Part shown: positions 7,560-15,176 of the stretch, piece by piece
Layout: the number at the start of each line of letters is the position of its first letter
How positions within the stretch are numbered: the stretch's first letter is position 1
NCBI GenBank assembly: GCA_013695575.1
Contig: JACDAF010000301.1
Coordinates: 1 to 29,411 of the forward strand
Length of the DNA: 29,411 bases
DNA from: Chloroflexota bacterium
GTDB taxonomy: Bacteria; Chloroflexota; Limnocylindria; P2-11E
Direction: 5' to 3'
Notes under the pieces: generated by a model
What the model was told of the DNA's origin: nothing
Seen by the model: the letters and a program-made list of their open reading frames with translations, nothing else
Database searches by the model: none
Made by a program: the position numbers and the translations under genes

Positions 7560-8639
7560 CTAGATGCCCACCGTCTGCTGCCACAGCTTCAGGAGACGAT
7601 CCTTGTTCGCGGCAGCCCAGTCGCGGTCGTAATTGACGAGCTCGACGGACGTGAGGGTCGGCGCGCCTGGCGCCGGCGGCACGTCGGTGCGGACCGAGAC
7701 GCGATTGCTGAGCTTCACGTTCAGCTCGCCCGCCTCCTTCGTGAGCACCCAGTCGACGAACGCCTTTGCCGCGACCGGGTTCTTCGTTCCCTTGATGACG
7801 CTGACGGCCCCGATCTCGTACCCCGTCCCCTTCGGGATCGCGAGGTCGATGCCCGGGTTCTTCACCTTCTCCGTGAGGATGTCGTGCGCCCAGTTCGGCG
7901 CGGCGACGAACTGACCCTGCGAGACGAGCTGGATGGCCTGTGGGCTCGTGCCCGGGTACTGGGCGACGTTCGCGTGGAAACGCTTCATGTAGTCCATGGC
8001 CTTGGCCTCGTCCTTGTTGAAGCGGAAGACCTGTGTCGCGATGAAGATGTAGCCGCCGCCCGTGGTGATCGGGCTGCCGAGGATGAGCTTGCCCTTCCAC
8101 TTCGGATCGAGCAGGTCATCCCAGGATGTGGGCTTGGCGCCGCCGACCTCCTTGTTGACGCGGTCGGTGTTCATGACGATGCCGAAGATGCCGAAGTAGA
8201 AGCCGGTCCAGTTCTTGTTCGGGTCCTTCGACTCCTTCGCGACCGCCGAGGCTGCCGGGGACTCGTACGTCTCGAGGAGGCCGTCCTTGCCGAGGCCGTC
8301 GTGGAAGGACGAGTCGCCGCCGATGAAGACGTCCGCCTTCGGGCTCGCTTTCTCGGCCTTGATGCGGGTCTGGAGCTCGCCGGCCGCCGCGAGTGGCAGC
8401 AGGTCCACCTCGACGCCGGGCGTCGCGGCCTTGAACGCCGCGACGAACTGGTTGTTGGTCGACTCGTTGAGCGCCGAGTAGACCGAGATCCGGCCGCTGG
8501 GCTTCGCCGCGGCGGTCGGCGCCGCACCGGTGGCGGTCGCTGGCGCCGGAGCGCCGGCCCCTCCACCACCGCAGGCGGCTGCCGCGGTCACGATGCCCAT
8601 GGCCTTGAGGAAGCTGCGCCGGTCGAGCTGCGGAGTCAT
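7560..8639 (-). CDS. ABC transporter substrate-binding lipoprotein, FbpA/AfuA-like
   Basis: A 359-residue extracellular binding protein. ATG 8637-8639 follows GGGAGGG at a good distance; an upstream ATG in frame at 8681 lacks this and is rejected. The signal is a Tat lipoprotein type: DRRSFLK (residues 6-12), a hydrophobic run, then AAAC with lipidated Cys23 and a Gly/Ala-rich linker. The mature part has the features of the iron/hexose-phosphate binding family (ISVYSALNE near the start; ILGSPITTGGGY in the middle). I cannot identify a di-tyrosine iron site with confidence. Position directly behind iolD-iolB suggests an inositol or inositol-phosphate substrate; ferric iron is the default alternative. 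Confidence 0.9.
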   Translation of the reverse strand: MTPQLDRRSFLKAMGIVTAAAACGGGGAGAPAPATATGAAPTAAAKPSGRISVYSALNESTNNQFVAAFKAATPGVEVDLLPLAAAGELQTRIKAEKASPKADVFIGGDSSFHDGLGKDGLLETYESPAASAVAKESKDPNKNWTGFYFGIFGIVMNTDRVNKEVGGAKPTSWDDLLDPKWKGKLILGSPITTGGGYIFIATQVFRFNKDEAKAMDYMKRFHANVAQYPGTSPQAIQLVSQGQFVAAPNWAHDILTEKVKNPGIDLAIPKGTGYEIGAVSVIKGTKNPVAAKAFVDWVLTKEAGELNVKLSNRVSVRTDVPPAPGAPTLTSVELVNYDRDWAAANKDRLLKLWQQTVGI

Positions 8640-8650
8640 TCGGTATTCCC

Positions 8651-8689
8651 TCCCACGGTGGTCGCGGGTGAGTCTATTCATCCCACGGT
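8651..8689 (-). promoter_or_regulatory. Promoter with a bracketing direct repeat upstream of the Fbp/Afu-type operon
   Basis: On the minus strand TAGACT (plus 8671-8676) fits a -10 box and would give a leader of about 24 bases carrying the GGGAGGG ribosome site. The nonamer TCCCACGGT occurs at 8651-8659 and again at 8681-8689, exactly 30 bp apart, so the two copies lie on one face of the helix on either side of the -10 box. That arrangement looks like an operator pair. The inner copy also touches the ribosome site. Confidence 0.4.
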
Positions 8690-8732
8690 CGCCGCGCTGC
8701 CTCTCGCGGCTTTCGCGCCCGGGGCCCGGTCG

Positions 8733-8751
8733 GGCAAGGCCCTCCCTTGCC
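8733..8751 (-). other. Stem-loop between iolB and the transporter genes
   Basis: GGCAAGG (8733-8739) and CCTTGCC (8745-8751) form a 7-bp stem with a 5-base loop, 15 bases downstream of the iolB stop on the minus strand. No T-run follows. It could be a weak or factor-dependent terminator, or an RNA 3'-end stabiliser separating iolDB from the importer transcript. Confidence 0.4.
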
Positions 8752-8765
8752 TGAAGGAGCTGCGG

Positions 8766-9560
8766 TCAGCTGCGTAGCCAGTCGTGGTCGGCGTCGAAGG
8801 TGACCTGCCATTCACGACGCGGCCCCGCCATGACGTTCAGGTAGTACAGGTCGTAGCCCGGCGCGGCCGAGACCATGTGGTAGCCGCGCGGGACGAGCAC
8901 GAGATCCCCGTCGCGCACGGCGACGGTCTCATCGAGCGAGCGGTCCTCCGTGTACACGCGCTGGATCGCGAAGCCGCGCCCGTCGCGAAGGCGGTGGTAG
9001 TAGATCTCCTCGAGCGCAGACTCGCGAGGCGGGTCGTCCCGGTCGTGCTTGTGTGGCGGGTACGACGACCAGTGCCCGCCGGGCGTGAGGACCTCGGTCA
9101 CGAGGAGCGACGAGGCCGGCTGGTCCTCCATCAGGATGTGGTGGATCCGTCGCTCCATCGCGCCGGAGCCGCGCACCTCGAGCCGAGCCTCCTCCGGCGC
9201 GAGTGCGCGCGCGGTCGCGCCCGGCTCGCCGGGAGCGGTGCCGATCGCGACCTCCGCATCGTCGCGCGCTGTGATCTCGAACGCGAGGCCGGGCGGCAGG
9301 TACGCGGCCGCAGGCGGTCCGTCGAATGGCGTCGGGCGCTCGCCGATCCGCCACCGGCCCGCGGCGGACCCGATCTCGCACGACCCTCCGAGCACGACGA
9401 CACAGGCCTCTCGGCCGGGATACACGCGCTCGACGTGCGCGCCGAGCGGCAGGCGAAGGACTTCGAACCCCACGTACTGCCAGCCCGCGCCCTCCGGCGT
9501 GACCTCGAGCGTGCGGTGCCCACCGTCGGCGACCACCGAGGCGAGACGGAGGCCGCTCAC
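8766..9560 (-). CDS. iolB: 5-deoxy-glucuronate isomerase
   Basis: Converts 5-deoxy-D-glucuronate to 5-dehydro-2-deoxy-D-gluconate in myo-inositol degradation. The protein is a bicupin of about 264 residues. The family signature region is present: WSSYPPHKHD followed by EEIYYHR, then a second cupin strand set with VLVPRGYH and DLYYLNVMAGP. Near the N terminus TPEGAGWQYVGFEV matches the usual IolB opening. No ATG lies between the iolD stop and this conserved part. GTG 9558-9560 is the first usable start and puts 21 residues before TPEGAGW, as in relatives. The frame runs open much further upstream but that part is antisense-frame overlap with iolD. Confidence 0.93.
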   Translation of the reverse strand: MSGLRLASVVADGGHRTLEVTPEGAGWQYVGFEVLRLPLGAHVERVYPGREACVVVLGGSCEIGSAAGRWRIGERPTPFDGPPAAAYLPPGLAFEITARDDAEVAIGTAPGEPGATARALAPEEARLEVRGSGAMERRIHHILMEDQPASSLLVTEVLTPGGHWSSYPPHKHDRDDPPRESALEEIYYHRLRDGRGFAIQRVYTEDRSLDETVAVRDGDLVLVPRGYHMVSAAPGYDLYYLNVMAGPRREWQVTFDADHDWLRS

Positions 9561-9631
9561 GGACGAGCGAGGGCCGGCAGCGGAAGCGTGCTCACGCCGA
9601 GGCGCGGGTGACGTCCGCAGATGAGAAGCAC

Positions 9632-11518
9632 CTACGCGGGCGGGCGCAGGTACCGGCGCTGCGTCCCCTGTCCGCTCTCGTAACGGGTACGCGCGGCCCG
9701 CACCTCCGCGTCCTCCGAGATCTCGCCGACGGCCACATCCCACCATGAGCCGTACGACGGGACGGCCTCGTAGCGATCGGTCTCGACGACGATCGCCGCG
9801 CAGGCGCTGCCGGCCTTCGCCGAGGCGAGCGCCTCGCGGAGCTCCGGGATGGTGCGGACGCGGATCGCCGGCACGCCGAGGCTCTCGGCGTTCGCCGCGA
9901 GGTCGATGGGCAGCACGTCCCCGTGCTCGCCGCCGTCGTCGAGCCCCAGCCCGGCGGCCGTGCGATAGCGGTAATGGGTCCCGAACCCCGCGGAGCCGAC
10001 CGCACGTGAGAGGGCGCCGATCGACGCGAAGCCATGGTTGTCGACGATGACGACGATGAGCTTCACGTTCTCCTGGACCGCGGTGACGAGCTCCTGCGCG
10101 AGCATCAGGTACGAGCCGTCGCCCACCAGGACGAAGACGTCCCGCTCCGGCGCCGCCATGCGCACGCCGAGCCCGCCCGCGATCTCGTAGCCCATCGTCG
10201 AGAACCCGTACTCCACGTGGTAGCCCTTCGGGTCCCGCGTGCGCCACAGCTTGTGCAGGTCACTCGGCAAGGAGCCGGCGGCGCACACGACCACGTCCTC
10301 GGGCGCGGCTGCCGCGTTGACCGCGCCGATGACCTCGCTCTGCGCCGGCAGCGGGGCGTGTCCGATCGTGTACAGCCGCTCGACCTCCGCGTCCCACGCG
10401 CGCGCGAGGCGCGTCGCCTCGGCGCGGTACGTGTCGTCGACGCGATGGCCGACCTCGGCGAGGGCCACGATCGTCGCGCGCGCGTCGCCGATGAGCGCGA
10501 CGCCGGAGTGCTTGTGTGCGTCGAACTCGGCCACGTTCACATTGACGAATCGCACGTCCGGGTGGGCGAATGCGCTCTTCGACATGGTCGTGAAGTCGCT
10601 CCAGCGAGTGCCGATCCCGATGACGAGGTCCGCGGTCCGCGCGAGCGCGTTCGCTGCCGCGGTGCCGCTGACTCCGAGTGCGCCGACGGCGCTCGGGTGC
10701 TCGTAGGGAAGCGAGCCTTTGCCCGCCTGCGTCTCCGCGACAGGGATGCCGCTCGCCTGCGCCCACATCGCGAGCGCGACCGACGCCCCGGAGTAGATGA
10801 CACCCCCGCCGGCCACGATGAGCGGCCGCTTCGCCGCCGCGATCAGATCCAGCGCTCGTGTGAGCGCGGCCGCGTCGGGGAGCCGGCGCTCGATCCGCCA
10901 CATGCGCTTCTCCAGGAAACCGCTCGGGACGTCGAGCGCCTCCGCCTGGACGTCCTGGGGGAGGCACAGGGTGACCGCGCCGGTGTCCGCGGGGCTCGTC
11001 AACACACGCATCGCCGCGAGCGCCGACGGCAGCACCTGCTCGGGCCGCGTGATCCGGTCCCAGTAGCGTGAGAGGGGCTGGAAGGCGTCGTTGACCGACA
11101 CGTCACCGCGCCACGGCGTCTCGAGCTGCTGCAGCACGGGATCCGCCACGCGCGACGCGAACACATCTCCCGGAAGGAGCAGCACCGGGAGCCGGTTCAC
11201 CGTCGCGACCGCGGCGCCGGTGAGCATGTTCGTGGCGCCCGGCCCGATCGACGACGTGCAGGCGAAGGTCTGCAGGCGGTCGCGCATCCGCGCGAAGCCG
11301 ATCGCCGCGTGCACCATCGCCTGCTCGTTGCGCGCTTGGTAGTAGGTGAGGGAGCCGGCGCTCTCTTTGAGCGCCTGACCGATGCCCGCGACGTTGCCGT
11401 GCCCGAAGATGCCCCAGCACCCGGCGAAGAACCGCTGCTCGGTCCCATCGCGCTCGACGTGCTGAGCGGCGAGGAACCGCACGAGTGCCTGCGCCACCGT
11501 GAGCCGGACCGTCGGCAT
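9632..11518 (-). CDS. iolD: 3D-(3,5/4)-trihydroxycyclohexane-1,2-dione acylhydrolase
   Basis: Thiamine-diphosphate enzyme that opens the inositol ring, giving 5-deoxy-glucuronate, after IolE. It has 628 residues, the normal length. The ThDP-activating Glu is in ARNEQ (Glu65), the central Rossmann-like domain spans about 215-360, and the cofactor/metal motif runs from GDGS (467-470) to Asn494. The N-terminal FAGCWGIFGHGNVAG and the TFACTSSIGPGATNM segment are typical of IolD and separate it from acetolactate synthase. ATG 11516-11518 has no strong ribosome site, but a -10-like TACTGT lies 8 bases upstream, so the mRNA may be leaderless. It heads the minus-strand run into iolB and the importer, and is divergent from iolE. 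Confidence 0.96.
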   Translation of the reverse strand: MPTVRLTVAQALVRFLAAQHVERDGTEQRFFAGCWGIFGHGNVAGIGQALKESAGSLTYYQARNEQAMVHAAIGFARMRDRLQTFACTSSIGPGATNMLTGAAVATVNRLPVLLLPGDVFASRVADPVLQQLETPWRGDVSVNDAFQPLSRYWDRITRPEQVLPSALAAMRVLTSPADTGAVTLCLPQDVQAEALDVPSGFLEKRMWRIERRLPDAAALTRALDLIAAAKRPLIVAGGGVIYSGASVALAMWAQASGIPVAETQAGKGSLPYEHPSAVGALGVSGTAAANALARTADLVIGIGTRWSDFTTMSKSAFAHPDVRFVNVNVAEFDAHKHSGVALIGDARATIVALAEVGHRVDDTYRAEATRLARAWDAEVERLYTIGHAPLPAQSEVIGAVNAAAAPEDVVVCAAGSLPSDLHKLWRTRDPKGYHVEYGFSTMGYEIAGGLGVRMAAPERDVFVLVGDGSYLMLAQELVTAVQENVKLIVVIVDNHGFASIGALSRAVGSAGFGTHYRYRTAAGLGLDDGGEHGDVLPIDLAANAESLGVPAIRVRTIPELREALASAKAGSACAAIVVETDRYEAVPSYGSWWDVAVGEISEDAEVRAARTRYESGQGTQRRYLRPPA

Positions 11519-11526
11519 CCGCCCGT

Positions 11527-11532
11527 ACAGTA
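11527..11532 (-). promoter_or_regulatory. Candidate -10 box, leaderless iolD transcript
   Basis: Read on the minus strand this is TACTGT (TANNNT pattern), ending 8 bases before the iolD ATG, which would start transcription at or next to the start codon. It lies at the edge of the palindromic array; the equivalent position in the next repeat reads TACTGC. No -35 box is obvious. Confidence 0.4.
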
Positions 11533-11639
11533 GGCGGTCCCAGCGCCGCTTCGCGTCGCCGTGACCGTCCTGCTACTTCGCCGTGCGGCTACGCAGTAGG
11601 CGGTCCCAGCGCCGCTTCGCGCCGCCGTGACCGTCCTGC

Positions 11640-11645
11640 TACCGT
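11640..11645 (+). promoter_or_regulatory. Candidate -10 box for iolE-iolC
   Basis: TACCGT fits TANNNT. It would place the transcript start near 11652, with a leader of about 30 bases carrying AGGAGGA (11664-11670) before ATG 11683. It lies in the loop of the last B palindrome, between arms TCCTGCT and AGCAGGA, and the right arm overlaps the ribosome site. Confidence 0.4.
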
Positions 11646-11682
11646 GCGGCGCCCGAGGGAAGCAGGAGGATCACGCATCGCA

Positions 11683-12582
11683 ATGAAGGTCGCGGCAGCG
11701 CCGATCAGCTGGGGCGCGTGCGAGATCCCCGGGTGGGGCGAGCTGCTCCCGTACGAGCGCGTGCTCGACGAGATGGCCGCATCGGGCTACGCCGGTACCG
11801 AGCTCGGCCCGCCCGGATTCCTGCCGGGGGACCGGCGCACGCTGCGCGCGGCGCTCGATACCCGCCGGCTCTCGCTCGTCGGCGCCTTCCATCCCGTCCC
11901 GCTGCACGATCCGGATCGGCGGCGGGAGGCCACCAGTGCCGCGCTCGCCACGGCCCGGCTGCTCGCGGAGCTCGGCGCGACGGTGCTCGTGCTCGCGGCC
12001 GACGGCGATCAGCGGCGCGACGCGGTCGCTGGGCGGGTGCCCGCCGATGGCAGCGCCTCTCTCGACGACGACGGCTGGCAGTACGCGTGGACGCTGGTCG
12101 ACCGCATCGCGCGCAACGCGGCAGAGCTCGGCTTGGAGACGGCGTTCCACCCGCACGCCGCCTCGTACGTCGAGGCGCCGCACGAGATCGAGCGCCTGCT
12201 CGGCGGCACCGACCCAAGACTCGTGGGCCTCTGCCTCGACACCGGTCACGTTGGCTACGGGGGCGGCGATCCGGCGGCCCTCGCGCGTGCCCATGCCACC
12301 CGCGTCCGGCACGTACACCTGAAGGATCTGCGCCGAGCGCTGCACGCGAACGTCGTCGCGCGCGGCAGCGGCTTCCGCGACGCCGTGGGCAAGGGCGTGT
12401 TCGCGCCGCTCGGTGACGGCGACCTCGATCTCCGCGGCACGCTCGACGTGTTGCGCGGCGCGGGCTACGACGGCTGGCTGGTGGTCGAGCAGGATGTCCG
12501 CCTCGGGATCACGCCCGGAGCCGCACCCCTCCACCACGCGCATCAGAGCCGCACATTCGTCCGTGACGCGATCGGCGCGTGA
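11683..12582 (+). CDS. iolE: Inosose dehydratase
   Basis: Dehydrates 2-keto-myo-inositol, the step between the dehydrogenase and IolD. It is 299 residues, with an AP-endonuclease-2/xylose-isomerase-like TIM barrel. The opening KVAAAPISWGACEIPGWG is the characteristic IolE start. Putative metal and active-site residues are in LCLDTGH (Asp186, His189), HVHLKD (210-215) and VVEQD (Glu269). ATG 11683 lies 12 bases after AGGAGGA. The stop overlaps the iolC start by 4 bases (GTGA), so the two are co-translated. An in-frame upstream extension to 11644 has no ribosome site and overlaps the repeat array. Confidence 0.95.
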   Translation: MKVAAAPISWGACEIPGWGELLPYERVLDEMAASGYAGTELGPPGFLPGDRRTLRAALDTRRLSLVGAFHPVPLHDPDRRREATSAALATARLLAELGATVLVLAADGDQRRDAVAGRVPADGSASLDDDGWQYAWTLVDRIARNAAELGLETAFHPHAASYVEAPHEIERLLGGTDPRLVGLCLDTGHVGYGGGDPAALARAHATRVRHVHLKDLRRALHANVVARGSGFRDAVGKGVFAPLGDGDLDLRGTLDVLRGAGYDGWLVVEQDVRLGITPGAAPLHHAHQSRTFVRDAIGA

Positions 12583-13544
12583 ACGTGGAGGGCGCAGGCG
12601 ACGCCGCCCGGGCGTACGTCCTTGGCCGCGTGAGCGCCGATCTCTACCCACAGCAGCTGAACACGCCGCTCGAGGAGGTGCGGACCTTCGAGCGATTCGT
12701 CGGCGGGTTCGCGGGGAACGTCTCGACCGGCCTCGCGCGGCTCGGCGTGCCGACCGCCATCGTGTCGGCGGTCGGGGACGACGGCCACGGGCGCTTCGTG
12801 CGGAGCTTTCTCGACAGCGAGGGTGTCGACACCCGCGCGCTGCGCGTGCACCCGACGCTTCGCACCGCGCTCGCCTTCTGTGAGGCGTGGCCGCCGGATC
12901 ACTTCCCCATCACCTTCTATCGGACGCCCACCTGTCCCGACTGGGAGCTCACCGTGGAAGACCTGCCGCGCGAGATGGACCGCGCGTGGCTGATGTATGT
13001 CTCAGGCACCGGTCTCGCGCGCGAGCCCAGCCGCAGCGCGACGCTCGCCGCGCTCGCGCGGCGTCTGTCGGGAACGACGATCTTCGACCTCGACTGGCGC
13101 GAGATGCTCTGGCCCGATGCAGGCGAGTACGCGCCACTCGTCCGGCGCGCCTCTGGCCACGCCAACGTGCTGCTCGGCGGAGCGGCGGAGTTCGCGGCAG
13201 CCGGGCTCGAGCCGCGCGACGCCCTCGCGCTCGGGCCGGACCTGGTCGTCGTGAAGCGCGGTGGCGAGGGAGCGCTGGTGATCGACCGTGACGGTGAGCG
13301 CGGCGTCGCGCGGCTGGACGTGCCGGTCGTGAACGGGCTCGGCGCCGGCGACGCGTTCGCCGCCGCGTTCGGCGCGGCCCTCATCGCCGGCCAGGGCGGC
13401 GCCGGTTCCGCCCGGCGCGCGAACGCCGCGGGGGCCATCGTCGCCGCGAGGCTGTCGTGCAGCACGGCGATGCCGACAACAGCGGAGATCGACGCGCTCC
13501 TCGCGGGCGGCCGCGTCCTGGACGGACAGGTGCTCGCGGGGTGA
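12579..13544 (+). CDS. iolC: 5-dehydro-2-deoxygluconokinase (PfkB family)
   Basis: Phosphorylates 5-dehydro-2-deoxy-D-gluconate, the product of IolB. It has 321 residues with the ribokinase fold. An N-terminal substrate region contains VGGFAGNVSTGLARLG (about 41-56) and the C-terminal ATP site motif is NGLGAGDAFAAAF with catalytic Asp258. TFYR and the LDWRE stretch near residue 171 are typical of IolC and distinguish it from 2-keto-3-deoxygluconate kinase. The start is GTG 12579, overlapping the iolE TGA. The aldolase IolJ and dehydrogenase IolA needed further down the pathway are not in this window. Confidence 0.92.
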   Translation: MNVEGAGDAARAYVLGRVSADLYPQQLNTPLEEVRTFERFVGGFAGNVSTGLARLGVPTAIVSAVGDDGHGRFVRSFLDSEGVDTRALRVHPTLRTALAFCEAWPPDHFPITFYRTPTCPDWELTVEDLPREMDRAWLMYVSGTGLAREPSRSATLAALARRLSGTTIFDLDWREMLWPDAGEYAPLVRRASGHANVLLGGAAEFAAAGLEPRDALALGPDLVVVKRGGEGALVIDRDGERGVARLDVPVVNGLGAGDAFAAAFGAALIAGQGGAGSARRANAAGAIVAARLSCSTAMPTTAEIDALLAGGRVLDGQVLAG

Positions 13545-13585
13545 GCATCGCCCGCTCGTGCAGATCGGGATCTGGCTGCGCGCCG

Positions 13586-13591
13586 TAGGCT
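13586..13591 (+). promoter_or_regulatory. Candidate -10 box, leaderless alpha-glucosidase transcript
   Basis: TAGGCT lies exactly 8 bases before GTG 13600, the spacing expected when transcription begins at the start codon. The same spacing is seen before iolD and, more weakly, typA. If real, the GH13 gene is uncoupled from iolEC although it lies only 55 bases downstream. Confidence 0.4.
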
Positions 13592-13599
13592 CCACCTCT

Positions 13600-15159
13600 G
13601 TGGAGCGGACCTGGTGGCGCGAGAGCGTCTTCTACCAGATCTATCCGCGCTCGTTCCAGGACAGCAACGGCGACGGGATCGGCGACCTCCAGGGGATCAT
13701 TCGGCGCCTCGATCATCTGAACGACGGCACGCCGGCGTCGCTCGGGATCGACGCGATCTGGCTCTCGCCCTTCTACCGCTCGCCGATGGCCGACTTCGGC
13801 TACGACGTCTCGGACTACTGCGACGTCGATCCGGTCTTCGGCAGGCTCGCCGACTTCGACCTGCTTCTGGCGGAGGCGCACCGCCGCGGGATCCGGATCA
13901 TCGTCGATCTCGTCCCCGGGCACACCTCCGACCAACACCCGTGGTTCCAGGAGGCGCGCGCGAGCCTCGGCAACCCGAAACGGGACTGGTACGTCTGGGC
14001 GAAGCCGCGGCCCGGCGGCGGGCCGCCGAACAACTGGCGGAGCGTGTTCACTCGGTTCGGGTCGGCCTGGACCCTCGATCCGGAGACCGGCGAGTACTAC
14101 CTGCACCACTTCTTGCCGCAGCAGCCGGACCTGAACTGGTGGAACGACGCGGTCCGCGACGCGATCGAGAGCGTCATGCGCTTCTGGCTCGACCGGGGGG
14201 TCGATGGCTTCCGGATCGATGTCGCTCACGGCCTCGTCCGCGACCAGCAGCTCCGTAGCAACCCGCGCTTTCTGCTCGGCCGGCCGCGGCGGAACTGGGA
14301 CCTCGAGGAGGTCCACGCGATCCACCGCCGCTGGCGGAAGGTGCTCGACGGCTATAGCGACCGGATGGCCGTGGGCGAGGTGGATGCGCCGAGCCTCGCC
14401 CGCCTGGTCCGCTACTACGGGAACGACGACGAGCTTTCGTTCCCCTTCAACTTCCATTTCCTCGGGCAGCCCTGGCGGGCCGAGCGCTTCCGCGCGGTCG
14501 TCGGACAATGGGAGCGGCTTCTCCCGGCGCATGCCTGGCCCGACTACACCCTCTCGAACCACGACCGCTCGCGCGCCGCGACCCGTTACGGGCTTGCGCG
14601 GGCGCGCGCGGCGGCGCTCCTCCTCCTCACCCTCCGGGGAACGCCATTCATCTACTACGGGGAGGAGATCGGGATGACCGACGTGCCGATCCCCCCGGAT
14701 CGCGTCGTGGACGTCCACGGCCGCGATCCTGAGCGGACGCCGATGCAGTGGGACGGGACGCAGGGCGCGGGCTTTACCGCCGGCGCGCCGTGGCTCCCGA
14801 TCGCCGCGGACGCCACGCGGGTGAACGTCGCGGCGCAGCGGGACGATCCGGCATCACTCCTGTCGTTCTACCGGCGGCTCATCTGGATGCGCCGCGGATC
14901 GCCGGCGCTGCGCGCCGGGACCTACAGGACGCTCCCCGCGCCGCGAGGGGTGTTCGCCTACCTGCGCGAGGCGAACGACGAGCATCTGGCGATCGCGATC
15001 AACTTCACCGATCGGGAGGCGCGGGTGCGGCTCGGCACCGGCGCCGCGCCGATCCTGCTTTCCACACAGCACGGCCGCGACGGCGAGCTCGATCTGGCTG
15101 CCGTCGCGCTCGCGCCGAACGAAGGGATCGTGGCGCGCATCGGCGGTCAAGCCGGCTGA
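13600..15159 (+). CDS. GH13 alpha-glucosidase / oligo-1,6-glucosidase
   Basis: Cytosolic retaining glycosidase cleaving short alpha-glucosides (isomaltose, sucrose, trehalose or maltose type; specificity not readable). It is 519 residues and has no signal peptide. The (beta/alpha)8 domain begins WWRESVFYQIYPRSF. Catalytic residues are the nucleophile Asp207 (GFRIDVAH), acid/base Glu260 (AVGEV) and transition-state Asp322 (SNHDRSR). A C-terminal beta domain carries the FAYLREAN...AINFTD segment. GTG 13600 is preferred over GTG 13558 because the family normally starts just before WWRE and because of the -10 box. The CUT1 importer follows 215 bases downstream on the same strand, so it probably supplies the substrate. 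Confidence 0.93.
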   Translation: MERTWWRESVFYQIYPRSFQDSNGDGIGDLQGIIRRLDHLNDGTPASLGIDAIWLSPFYRSPMADFGYDVSDYCDVDPVFGRLADFDLLLAEAHRRGIRIIVDLVPGHTSDQHPWFQEARASLGNPKRDWYVWAKPRPGGGPPNNWRSVFTRFGSAWTLDPETGEYYLHHFLPQQPDLNWWNDAVRDAIESVMRFWLDRGVDGFRIDVAHGLVRDQQLRSNPRFLLGRPRRNWDLEEVHAIHRRWRKVLDGYSDRMAVGEVDAPSLARLVRYYGNDDELSFPFNFHFLGQPWRAERFRAVVGQWERLLPAHAWPDYTLSNHDRSRAATRYGLARARAAALLLLTLRGTPFIYYGEEIGMTDVPIPPDRVVDVHGRDPERTPMQWDGTQGAGFTAGAPWLPIAADATRVNVAAQRDDPASLLSFYRRLIWMRRGSPALRAGTYRTLPAPRGVFAYLREANDEHLAIAINFTDREARVRLGTGAAPILLSTQHGRDGELDLAAVALAPNEGIVARIGGQAG

Positions 15160-15176
15160 CCCCCGCGCCGCGCTCC

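Larger units (their letters stand above)
11527..11667 (+). repeat. Array of alternating palindromes between iolD and iolE (REP/BIME-like)
   Basis: Two 49-bp direct repeats, 11528-11576 and 11594-11642, differ at one base and have a 66-bp period. Each holds a 31-base palindrome A (11536-11566 and 11602-11632) with outer GGTC/GACC arms and an inner CGC-TTC-GCG hairpin. Between them lies palindrome B (11567-11601), whose CCTGCTAC and GCAGTAGG arms pair imperfectly around GCC-GTGC-GGC. A B right arm precedes the first A (11527-11535), and a diverged B follows the second (arms TCCTGCT 11634-11640 and AGCAGGA 11661-11667). The array therefore reads b-A-B-A-B and fills nearly all of the region between the two start codons. 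A further A/B pair occurs inverted at 25458-25528. Confidence 0.85.

Noticed and set aside
5751..8777. A 1008-codon plus-strand open frame antisense to the Fbp/Afu-type importer
   Set aside because: Very charged, Arg/Glu/Asp-rich translation with no domain; typical GC-rich shadow of three well-supported minus-strand genes.
9561..10247. N-terminal extension of iolB to 493 residues
   Set aside because: It overlaps iolD in another frame and looks like shadow sequence; the family length fits the start at 9560.
11527..11667. CRISPR array
   Set aside because: Only two full units with a spacer that is itself a palindrome related to the other copies; no short conserved repeat with unique spacers and no cas genes.
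11634..11682. Riboswitch ahead of iolE
   Set aside because: The leader is too short and shows only a simple inverted repeat that belongs to the palindrome family; no known aptamer pattern.
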